Shown: positions 56,305 to 63,731 of the stretch, one piece after another
How the letters are laid out: each line of letters begins with the position of its first letter
Position numbering within the stretch: the first letter of the stretch is position 1
From: Pseudomonas taiwanensis DSM 21245
GTDB lineage: Bacteria; Pseudomonadota; Gammaproteobacteria; Pseudomonadales; Pseudomonadaceae
Direction: 5' to 3'
Length of the DNA: 64,000 nucleotides
Assembly (NCBI RefSeq): GCF_000425785.1
Contig: NZ_AUEC01000015.1
Location: forward strand, 110,760 to 174,759
The notes under the pieces: generated by a model
Database searches by the model: none
What the model saw: only the letters and a program-made list of their open reading frames with translations
Told to the model about the DNA's origin: nothing
Translations under genes and position numbers: made by a program

Positions 56305-56425
56305 ACCTGCGCGCAGGCCCATGGCGCCTGGCGTTGGCTCGGTCAAAGGCGGCTGGCGCTTGACGTATCGGCAATGCAGCGAGAAGGTATCGCGAAAATA
56401 ACTACAAGAGCCGAGAGCTATCACC

Positions 56426-57364
56426 ATGCGCTTTCACCACCTGGATCTGAACCTGCTGGTTGCCTTGGACGTCCTGCTCGAAGAGCAGAACATCACCCGC
56501 GCCGCCGAACGCCTGCACATGACCCAGTCGGCCACCAGCGGCGTGCTGGGGCGCTTGCGAACCTTTTTCGAGGACGAACTGTTGGTGCAGGTCGGCCGCA
56601 AGATGCAGCCCACGCCCTACGCCCTGGAACTGGCCAAGCCGGTGCGCGAGGTGCTGCTTACCATTCGATCCTCGATCACCGCCAAGCCCGTGTTCGAACC
56701 GGCGAGCAGCAAGCGTCACTTTCGCCTGGTGAGCTCGGACTACCTGATCAGCGTGCTGTTCGCCCAGGTCATCCAGAAGCTTCACCGGGTGGCGCCGCAC
56801 ATCACCTTCGAAATGATCAGCCCCGGCGACAACAGCGCCGAGCTACTGATGCGCGGTGAGGTGGACATGATGATCGTGCCCGAGCGCTACCTCATCGACG
56901 GCCATCCAGCCCAACTGCTGTTCGAGGAGGACCACGTCTGCGTCGTCTGGCGCGATAACCCGGAGGTTGGCGAGCAACTGACGCTGGAGCAGTACATGCA
57001 AATGGGCCACATCTCGGTAGGCTTCGGCCGCAACCGGCACCTGAGCATCGAGGACTGGTTCATGAACCAGTACGGCTTCAACCGCCGCCTGGAAGTGATC
57101 ACCAACGACTTCAACACCCTGCCCCAACTGCTGGTGGGCACCTCGCGGATCGCTACGATGCACCGCCGCCTGGCCGAGCTGTACGCCGGTTACCTGCCCC
57201 TACGCATCCTGCCGCCACCGGTGAGGATCCCGGTGATGCGAGAGTTCATGCTGTGGCACCGCAGCATGGACGGCGACCCCATGCACCGCTGGCTGCGAGA
57301 GCGGATCTGTGACTTCATCCAGAGCGCCGAGCGACAGCCACAAGCCCTGCGCGCCACCGCCTGA
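56426..57364 (+). CDS. LysR-family regulator of the NodD/FdeR type
   Basis: The 312-residue regulator begins MRFHHLDLNLLVALDVLLEE, matching the NodD N-terminus, and has the winged HTH in residues 9-66. The effector domain also follows NodD closely: LRRGEVD-like MRGEVDMMIVPE, the EQYMQMGHISVGFGR segment, a GFNRRLEV segment, and LPQLLVGTSRIATMHRRLA. NodD and FdeR proteins respond to flavonoids. It is divergent from the dioxygenase unit and upstream of the hydrolase gene. I infer that it binds elements E1-E3 and activates the cluster with a plant aromatic as inducer. The inducer is not known. Confidence 0.9.
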   Translation: MRFHHLDLNLLVALDVLLEEQNITRAAERLHMTQSATSGVLGRLRTFFEDELLVQVGRKMQPTPYALELAKPVREVLLTIRSSITAKPVFEPASSKRHFRLVSSDYLISVLFAQVIQKLHRVAPHITFEMISPGDNSAELLMRGEVDMMIVPERYLIDGHPAQLLFEEDHVCVVWRDNPEVGEQLTLEQYMQMGHISVGFGRNRHLSIEDWFMNQYGFNRRLEVITNDFNTLPQLLVGTSRIATMHRRLAELYAGYLPLRILPPPVRIPVMREFMLWHRSMDGDPMHRWLRERICDFIQSAERQPQALRATA

Positions 57365-57376
57365 TCCGTAACCATC

Positions 57377-57404
57377 GCCCCGGCTAGCGCAACGCAGCCG
57401 GGGC
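57377..57404 (+). terminator. Hairpin after the LysR gene
   Basis: GCCCCGGCT and AGCCGGGGC form a 9-bp stem with a 10-nt loop 12 nt after the LysR stop. There is only a short T run further on. It ends exactly where element E2 begins, so it may insulate the hydrolase promoter from LysR transcription. Confidence 0.6.
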
Positions 57405-57441
57405 ATCGCGTTTGGCGATACCTTGCATCCCCGATCACGAT
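57405..57441 (+). promoter_or_regulatory. nod-box-like element E2, upstream of the alpha/beta-hydrolase
   Basis: ATC-N9-GAT units start at 57405 and 57427, 22 bp apart. Read toward the hydrolase, it shares ATCGCG, GCATCC and CGATTGG with E1 and E3; I count 34 of 44 identical positions against E1 including flanks. It ends 103 nt before the ATG at 57545. Confidence 0.75.
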
Positions 57442-57544
57442 TGGCCTCGGCCTGTCTTGTCTGCGTAACGTGCTGTCGAACCGCGCCCTGCGTGCCTGCC
57501 GCAATAGGGGCGCCGGACTCAACGACCGCAGAAGGACAACAACA

Positions 57545-58702
57545 ATGTTCCGTTACTTCCCCACCAATTACGTCTGGAACCTTTCGGTGGACCTGGCCAT
57601 CGAGATGGGCGCCCGCATGGGCGAAATCGAGGTGATGTGCGCCCCGCTGCAAGAAGCCGCCAAGCAACCCGACGCCGCCGGTACCCAGGCCTTCCGGGAA
57701 ACCTGGTCGAGCATGGCCGACAAACTCTGCGCCCTGGCCGAGGAAGACGAAGCCGCCGGCCGGCGCCTGTCCGCTGGCGAGAAGTACAACCGCGCCGCGA
57801 CCTACTACCTTACCTGCGAACGCCTGCAGGCCCACGCCGCTCCAGGGCGCGCGGCGCTGTACCAGCGCTTTCTGGAGACCTTCGCCCGCGGCATCGACCT
57901 GTCCCGGGAAAACTGCGAACGGGTCCAGATCCCCTACGAAGGCAAGCACCTGAGTGGTTTGCTGGTTCGCGCAGAAGGCGTCAGTGGCCCGGCACCACTG
58001 CTGGTGCAGGTCAATGGCCTGGACTCGACCAAGGAGATGAAATACCGCGTCGGCCTACCCACCTGGCTGGCCAAGCGCGGCGTGTCGTCGTTGATCATCG
58101 ACCAGCCCGGCACCGGCGAAGCGCTGCGTCTGCACGGCCTGACTGCACGCTACGACAGTGAGCACTGGGCCAGCCGAGTCATGGACTGGCTGGAAACCCG
58201 CGACGATGTCGACGCCAAGCGCATCGGTATGGAAGGTGTGTCCTTGGGCGGCTACTACTGCCCCCGCGCGGTGGCCTTCGAGCCGCGCTTCGCCTGCGGG
58301 GTGGTATGGGGTGCCAACCATGACTGGCGCGACGTGCAGAAGCGCCGACTGGAGAAAGAAGGTGACTTCCCGGTGCCGCATTACTGGGCGCATGTGCGTT
58401 GGGTCTGGGGTGCCAAGGACATGGACGATTTCATGCGCATCGCCGAGAACGTGCACCTGGATGGCGTGCTCGATCGCATCCGCGTTCCGTTTCTGGTCAC
58501 CCACGGCGAGCAGGACTCGCAGATCCCGCTCAAATGGGCGCACCGCACCTACGAGCAACTGGTCAATAGCCCGAAACGCGAACTGAAGATCTTCACCGCG
58601 CGCGAAGGTGGCGTGCAGCACTCAAGTTTCGACAACAGCATCAATGCCGGGCACTACATCGCCGATTGGGTCGCGCAGACGCTCGGCGGGCGCACTGCTT
58701 GA
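57545..58702 (+). CDS. Alpha/beta-hydrolase, probable C-C bond hydrolase (DHPON hydrolase-like)
   Basis: The 385-residue protein has an N-terminal helical region (about 1-120), then an alpha/beta-hydrolase domain with nucleophile S233 in GVSLGGYY, acid D324 in THGEQDSQIP and H359 in GGVQHSS. The combination resembles 2,6-dihydroxypseudooxynicotine hydrolase and relatives, which cleave C-C bonds beside aromatic rings or diketones. It would fit a step splitting a side chain or ring-fission product. The start at 57545 has AAGGA upstream; an earlier Met at 57470 lies in the regulatory region. Confidence 0.88.
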   Translation: MFRYFPTNYVWNLSVDLAIEMGARMGEIEVMCAPLQEAAKQPDAAGTQAFRETWSSMADKLCALAEEDEAAGRRLSAGEKYNRAATYYLTCERLQAHAAPGRAALYQRFLETFARGIDLSRENCERVQIPYEGKHLSGLLVRAEGVSGPAPLLVQVNGLDSTKEMKYRVGLPTWLAKRGVSSLIIDQPGTGEALRLHGLTARYDSEHWASRVMDWLETRDDVDAKRIGMEGVSLGGYYCPRAVAFEPRFACGVVWGANHDWRDVQKRRLEKEGDFPVPHYWAHVRWVWGAKDMDDFMRIAENVHLDGVLDRIRVPFLVTHGEQDSQIPLKWAHRTYEQLVNSPKRELKIFTAREGGVQHSSFDNSINAGHYIADWVAQTLGGRTA

Positions 58703-58758
58703 GGCTTTTCGTGGTGTTAGGCGCTGCGTTTTGATGCTGGTTGAAAACGTGGGGGCAT

Positions 58759-58795
58759 AAAAAAATCCAGTCACCGTTAAGTGACTGGATTTTTT
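58759..58795. terminator. Bidirectional intrinsic terminator
   Basis: ATCCAGTCAC and GTGACTGGAT form a 10-bp stem with a 6-nt loop, flanked by A7 on one side and T6 on the other. It ends the hydrolase transcript and, on the minus strand, is placed as the terminator of the tRNA whose 3' end lies just to the right. Confidence 0.93.
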
Positions 58796-58804
58796 AGGGA
58801 TTTT

Positions 58805-58850
58805 TGGTCGGGACGGAGTGATTCGAACACTCGACCCCTTGCACCCATGC
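58805..58850 (-). pseudogene. 3' end of a tRNA-Pro gene, likely att site of a genomic island
   Basis: The minus strand carries the 3' arm of a tRNA: anticodon-stem remnant GCATGGGTGCAAG, a 5-bp T-stem GAGTG/CACTC around TTCGAAT, the acceptor strand CGTCCCG, discriminator A and CCA. This fits tRNA-Pro(GGG), but the anticodon loop appears one G short and the 5' half is missing. To its left is normal chromosome; to its right the sequence becomes AT-rich. Integrases often leave such a 3' fragment at the far end of an island. Confidence 0.65.
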
Positions 58851-59045
58851 AGCACACCAAAAACCGATAAGTATTTGATTTTGAAGAATAAATAGCCGAC
58901 AGGTGATCACCAAAATATAGGCTTTTCTAGATTTTTGCAAACGGAGCCATACGGCCTACAGGGGTGGTTTTGCGCGCCCGCCCCCTGCGCTTTGCTACGC
59001 AAAATCCCTACCCAGGGAGCACCACTTTGCCGTGCCAGGCTTCGC

Positions 59046-59666
59046 CTAATCTACATCACAGCTCTCTTCCAGATGCCTCAAACGGCTCTTAGCTTCCTGC
59101 CTTCCGCTATTACTAAGCGTCTCAACCTCAAGTTGATAAATTTCAACACCACTATCAATTAACTTCACCACACGTTTATCGTATTTTTCACGACCCCAAT
59201 CTCTTTTTGAAAAATACAACGCATGGAATTTGAACTGATCCCTCAAAGTGAAGCACCAGCCTTCCTTCTCCTTTAAGCTTACCAACCCCAATATTTCCTC
59301 AGCCGAATAAAGCAAGAACGAAACATAATTCTCATACTTCTCATAGAGCTCACACTTCTTAGGCTTCTCGCATTGCTCTACGTGAGAATTTAAATCTCCG
59401 TCCAACAGAATCTTATTAAACCTTGGATTACGAAGCGGATAAGAAGCTGCAGAAAAATCAGGATTGGCAAAGGCCATCGACAAAAAGTCCTTGTACACTC
59501 CTTTTGCAGAAGCTTCCTTTGACTGCTCTAGCTGATTGTAAGCAACTAAAGCAGCACCGACCGCAACGAACGCCATAACTACAGTTGATAAATTCGCAAA
59601 AGACTCCAGAAGTTTACTCGCCACAGAAGACAGCTTCCTCAAAAAATCACAACCACGCACCACCAC
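59046..59666 (-). CDS. Hypothetical membrane-anchored protein
   Basis: The 206-residue protein has one membrane helix near residues 28-46 (LSTVVMAFVAVGAALVAYNQ) and a charged soluble domain after it, rich in Lys/Glu and Tyr/Phe. A GGAGG site just before a GTG codon supports the GTG start at 59666. Its codon use is AT-biased compared with the chromosome to the left. I do not recognise a family. It lies between two tRNA-derived fragments, so it is probably cargo of the island. Confidence 0.6.
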   Translation of the reverse strand: MVVRGCDFLRKLSSVASKLLESFANLSTVVMAFVAVGAALVAYNQLEQSKEASAKGVYKDFLSMAFANPDFSAASYPLRNPRFNKILLDGDLNSHVEQCEKPKKCELYEKYENYVSFLLYSAEEILGLVSLKEKEGWCFTLRDQFKFHALYFSKRDWGREKYDKRVVKLIDSGVEIYQLEVETLSNSGRQEAKSRLRHLEESCDVD

Positions 59667-60176
59667 CCCTCCAGATCTAATAAATTTGAAAACCCGCAGC
59701 CCCTAATCAGCGGGGCTTGAGGACCGAGTTCGGATCCGAACCGGCGCAGACGGACTTGCAATCCGCCCTGCATTTCCTTGCATTTCAGCAGCTTACGATC
59801 TTTTCAGTTCCGCATAGAAGCTTTTTTAGCAACGCTGCAGCCCTTTAAAATCAAGGGGTATGGCAGGAGTTGCGGAACTGATTTTCGCGCCTGGTCAGCG
59901 GTTTTCAAGAACGTAGTAAAAGTGCCCAAACCATGGGTCGCCATAACCGGAATCGATTCCAAAATAAAGACGAAACGGCACCGCTGCAGGCTCCGTACTT
60001 CAAGGGTCGCCGTTTCAGTTTTGGAAGCGAATCTGAAGCTTGGCGCCTCCAAAGGCACCCACTCGTCATCGAACCCGGCTGAAGCTCAAACCAATGAAAA
60101 AATCCTGGCATCACCGGGAAAAATGTCTTAAGCTGATTTCAGGACGAATCCGTCATGAAATCGCATTAGGGTACAT
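59667..60176. other. Stretch with no supported gene
   Basis: Two overlapping ORFs of 117 and 84 codons occur here on opposite strands. Neither has a convincing start site or recognisable sequence. The left part contains the tRNA-Cys-like remnant listed separately. The right part should hold the promoter of the ATPase gene. Confidence 0.5.
59717..59778 (-). pseudogene. tRNA-Cys-like remnant
   Basis: The minus strand has ATGCAG then GCGGA-TTGCAAG-TCCGT, a normal tRNA-Cys anticodon arm with anticodon GCA, followed by GCCGG-TTCGGAT-CCGAA. The T-stem has only three pairs, the CCA end is missing and no 5' half is seen. It is a degenerate tRNA piece, perhaps an old att site. Confidence 0.35.
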
Positions 60177-61334
60177 ATGATTTTATCTTTTGGCGCAAAG
60201 AATTTTTGGTCTTTCAAAGATGGATTTGACATTTCTTTTGAACTTAATTCAAAGGTTCCAAAAAATGTCTCCATGGGAAGATCAATGGCATCAGTTATAG
60301 GTGTCAAGGGGGCAAACTCTTCTGGCAAAACTCAAATCTTAAAAGCGCTAGACTTTTTTAACTATCTAGGCCATCGCACTTTCATCCCCAACCGTAACAG
60401 TATATTTGTAGAAAGTTTTTTTGACAACGACGACCCAATAGAACTTTACATTGAATTTGAAACTCACTCCATAAGGTACACATACGAGATAGAGCTTACA
60501 AAAACAGAAATCTTACGCGAAACAATCTACAAAAAAAAATCTAGAAAAACGCCTATCATCGAACGCATTAAGAATCAGATTACAAAAAAGACCGCAGAGT
60601 ATACAGAGCTCGATCTAATAACACTACAGCCACATGCATCTCTAATCAATACCGCACCTAACTTCAAACTAGAAAACATTGGTAGCGATATTGACAATAT
60701 TTATGAATTTTTTGGAAAAATCCGCGGCAACGTAGGTGCTCGGGGCGCCCTTACAGATGCGGAAATTTTTTGCCATAAAGAGGCCAGCAAATATTACTCG
60801 AATGTTCCCAAAGCTCTTGAGTTCACAACTAAAATCTTAAAAAAATGCGACCCAGTTATAACTCGCATAGAAATCCTCAATCGCACTGACGACGAAGGGA
60901 AACGTGAGTACTTTCCAATATTTTACTGTGAAAACATTCAATCCAAAAAAAACTGGCTTACCATCTTCGACTTATCGGATGGAACCCAAGCATTATTTAA
61001 GCGCCTAGTCCAGTACTGGACTGTCCTACATGCTGGTGGAGTGCTGGTAATGGATGAGTTTGATACCCATCTTCACCCCGAATTACTACCAATTCTCGTC
61101 GATCTATTCACAAATACCGATACAAATCCAAATGATGCTCAATTCATATTTACATCGCACAATCTTGAGATAATCGATCACCTTGGAAAGTACAGAACTG
61201 TATTGGTAGACAAAGTCAATGGAGAGAGCTATTGCTACCGCTTGGACGAAATCCCTAGCGAAGTGATACGCAATGATCGCCCCATCTCAAACCTATACAG
61301 AGAGGGTAAGTTGGGTGGGGTGCCGAAACTATGA
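60177..61334 (+). CDS. AAA_15-type ATPase, candidate defence protein
   Basis: The 385-residue protein starts MILSFGAKNFWSFKD, the usual opening of AAA_15/OLD-like ATPases. Walker A is GANSSGKT (45-52), the ABC-type signature is LSDGTQAL (S267-D268-G269-T270), Walker B is VLVMDEFDTHLHPEL (D293, E294), and an FTSHN motif follows. The ATPase looks intact. No TOPRIM nuclease domain is fused. Its start is not preceded by a strong Shine-Dalgarno site. The gene is AT-rich, lies on an apparent island and overlaps its partner by 4 nt. Related ATPases serve in RloA-, PARIS- and AbiL-type phage defence pairs, but the partner here does not match those I can recall. Confidence 0.85.
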   Translation: MILSFGAKNFWSFKDGFDISFELNSKVPKNVSMGRSMASVIGVKGANSSGKTQILKALDFFNYLGHRTFIPNRNSIFVESFFDNDDPIELYIEFETHSIRYTYEIELTKTEILRETIYKKKSRKTPIIERIKNQITKKTAEYTELDLITLQPHASLINTAPNFKLENIGSDIDNIYEFFGKIRGNVGARGALTDAEIFCHKEASKYYSNVPKALEFTTKILKKCDPVITRIEILNRTDDEGKREYFPIFYCENIQSKKNWLTIFDLSDGTQALFKRLVQYWTVLHAGGVLVMDEFDTHLHPELLPILVDLFTNTDTNPNDAQFIFTSHNLEIIDHLGKYRTVLVDKVNGESYCYRLDEIPSEVIRNDRPISNLYREGKLGGVPKL

Positions 61335-61828
61335 AGTATAGCAAAAACAACCCTCACCGCAGAAAGTTCATAGACACATTTCCGACGAGCACTCTTGAAG
61401 AACACGACATTGTTGTCCGCAGCAAATATAATTTTTCATTTTTCGACGACTCTCAAAATGCAGCAGTGAGCTTTTCTGATTTAGACCAGGCATCGCTTGC
61501 GGGTTTATTTGAAAAATTAAAAAATTTCTCTAGAAACGATCTGAATTACTGGAGAACTCAACGCTGCGGGGGTGGGGGTCTCAAAATACTAGCCGATTAC
61601 GGAGACTTCCCTGAAAACTCAGGATTTCTTAGGCCGAAACATGTCCCAATGGGCGTGAATTGGGCTAGGTTTAGGCTTGAAAACATGACTCGTCTAGTTG
61701 GTTTTACTATACCTCCCGAGACTAACAAAAAGATCAAAGGCCTTTATGGCTCTGACTTCGATTCAAACACATTCTACGTAGTCTTCGTGGATTTAGAGCA
61801 CCAATTCTACATCACTGAGCAAAAATGA
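61331..61828 (+). CDS. Small partner protein of the ATPase, unrecognised
   Basis: The 165-residue protein overlaps the ATPase stop as ATGA, so the two are translated together. It begins with a basic segment (MKYSKNNPHRRKF), has a Gly run (RCGGGGLKIL) and ends with a motif-like strand NTFYVVFVDLEHQFYITE. That ending is reminiscent of small toxin or RNA-binding proteins, but I cannot name a family. It has no membrane segment or signal peptide. A likely effector or sensor for the ATPase, inferred from context only. Confidence 0.7.
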   Translation: MKYSKNNPHRRKFIDTFPTSTLEEHDIVVRSKYNFSFFDDSQNAAVSFSDLDQASLAGLFEKLKNFSRNDLNYWRTQRCGGGGLKILADYGDFPENSGFLRPKHVPMGVNWARFRLENMTRLVGFTIPPETNKKIKGLYGSDFDSNTFYVVFVDLEHQFYITEQK

Positions 61829-62134
61829 GACGACAGAAGTATGTATGTGTGCGTGCTCTCACCACATACTCCCACTTTATTTTTCAACCTGTACAAAAAA
61901 CTGTACTGGCTGGTTGTATGCCCATCCGGCAAGTTCAGTAATGCAGCAGTAGTGAGAAATGAACGCTAGGCCGCGCCGTTTGCGGCCTGTGAATCGAACC
62001 TGTCTAATACGGTTCAGCTAGTTCCGGCAACTTTCGCCCAGTAAAACCGAGATGTTTTTGAGCGGTTTTAAACAGCCGTAACCACCCTCCTCCGGCGTTC
62101 TGCCGACCTACTCCCAACCCCTATCGGATTCATC
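61829..62134. other. Non-coding stretch before the IS66 end
   Basis: No supported gene. A short inverted repeat GGCCGC-loop-GCGGCC occurs near 61970-61988. The 8 bases before the IS end, GATTCATC (62127-62134), are the expected target duplication, to be matched at the other end outside the window. Confidence 0.5.
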
Positions 62135-62179
62135 GTAAGCGCTCCATAAACCCCACCCAACCAAAGATGGGCAGCGCAC

Positions 62180-63713
62180 CTAGCTGTGTATTTGAGGTGT
62201 GCAATTCCATTGGAGTAGCGCTTCGTAGTCTTCCACTGAGCACGCCTGCGGCAGGCGTTCCAGTGCGTGGCGCAGCCACGCATAGGGTTCTTGGCCGTTG
62301 GCTTTGGCCGTTTCTACCAAGCTGTAAAGTTGTGCGCTGGCAGTGGCACCTTTGGGCGTGTCACTGAACAACCAGTTCTTTCTCCCGATGACAAACGGGC
62401 GGATCGCACGCTCGGCCGCGTTGTTGTCCATCGGCAAGTAGCCGTGCTCGACGTAGCGTTCCAATTTGCTCCAGTTGCTGGCCAAGTAACCGATGGTCTT
62501 GCCCAAGGCATTCTGCGTCGTGACCTGAGGTTGCGTTTTCTCTACCCAGTTTTTCAGCTGAGTCAGCAATGGCAGGCTGCGCTCCATGCGGGCAACCTTA
62601 CGATCTTCGTCGTCACTGTCCTTCAAGTCGCGCTCGACGCCATAGACCTTATTGATCCGGTTCAATGCGATGTCAGCGCGTCCTGTTTTGCCCTTGGGCT
62701 GTACTTTCTGCGCTTCGACGAACTTGCGGCGCGCGTGCGTCCAGCAGCCCAATCGCTCCAGTCCGTCCTGTGCAGCCAGCGCGTTGTAACCGGCGTAGTC
62801 GTCGGTCATGACATAGCCGCGATAGTCGTCCAGCAGGCGCACCGGCACCTCCTGCGCTCGGCTGGTGGCGTAGTCGAAAAGGATCACTGGCCGATCAGGT
62901 GGGCCGCCGGTTTGTACCCACATCCAGGATTGGCTGCTGGGCTCACGCCCCGGCTCTTTCAACACCTGCACACGTGTTTCATCGCAGTGGATGATCCGAC
63001 TGTTCAACAGGCTTTCGCGCATCAGATTCAGCAGCGGCTGAAAGTGCTCGCTGCATTGAATCACCCAGCGTGCCAGGGTTTGGCGCGGGATATCGATACC
63101 GTGACGCCCCAGCACTTTTTCGAAGCGGTGAAGCGGCAAGCCGTCTACGTATTTGGTGGTCAGCAGCATGGCCAGCACACTCGGGCTGGCCATGCTTTTC
63201 TCGATCATCTGGGCGGGCTTGTCCGCCGTTACGGGCGCTGACTCGCAGTCCCGGCAGCCGTACACCTTGCGAACATGTTTGATGACGCGAATCTGCATCG
63301 GGACGATTTCAAGCTGTTCGCTGACTTCTTCACCGATGGCATGTTTACGGCAGCCACAAGCGCAGGTCAGTTCATGCTCGGGCAGTTCGTGGACAACTTC
63401 GATACGCGGCAAATCAGCTGGCAGCGGCTTGCTGCTTGCCACGGCGTTTGGTTGGCGCAACGACTTCTTCGTCGTCAGCCTCATCCAAGGGCTCGGCCAG
63501 GCTTTCCGCTTCGTCGAAGAGTGGCAACTGTGGTGTCGCTGCATCGCCAGTCTGCTCGGTCTTGCGCCCGAACAAGCGCTGGCGCAACAGCGCAACTTCC
63601 TCTTCGAGATGAACGATCTTGCCCTTGTCGGACGCGCGCTCGTTGATCATCTGCTCAAGCAGTTGCTTGAGCAGAACAGGATCGTCAGGGAGGTTCTCGG
63701 GCATGGAAATCAT
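62180..63713 (-). pseudogene. tnpC: IS66 transposase TnpC, frameshifted
   Basis: The N-terminal part (63713 to 63414: leucine-zipper-like [23 protein letters not shown], then [12 protein letters not shown]) and the rest are in different frames. The second frame has the zinc-finger segment [13 protein letters not shown], the catalytic Asp in IHCDETRV, the second Asp in MTDDYAGY, the Glu in [11 protein letters not shown] and the IS66 C-terminal domain. The frames meet near 63420-63445 around [11 protein letters not shown] / [11 protein letters not shown]; one base must have been lost or gained. IS66 transposases are normally made from one frame, so this is a mutation or a base-call error. Confidence 0.85.
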
Positions 63714-63731
63714 GCCGCGGATTATACCGAG

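Noticed and set aside
56149..56425. True nod box implying symbiosis genes
   Set aside because: The two-unit geometry matches, but outside ATC-N9-GAT the sequence differs from the rhizobial consensus and no nodulation genes are present; only a related regulator is inferred.
58805..58850. Intact tRNA gene
   Set aside because: Only the T-arm, acceptor 3' strand and part of the anticodon arm are present; the 5' half does not match.
59778..60131. 117-codon ORF on the plus strand
   Set aside because: No ribosome binding site, no recognisable sequence, and an equally open frame on the other strand; it overlaps the promoter region of the ATPase gene.
60177..61828. RloA/RloB, PARIS or Septu defence system by name
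   Set aside because: The ATPase is compatible with several, but the second protein lacks TOPRIM, DUF4435-like or HNH motifs that I could see, so no known system name is justified.
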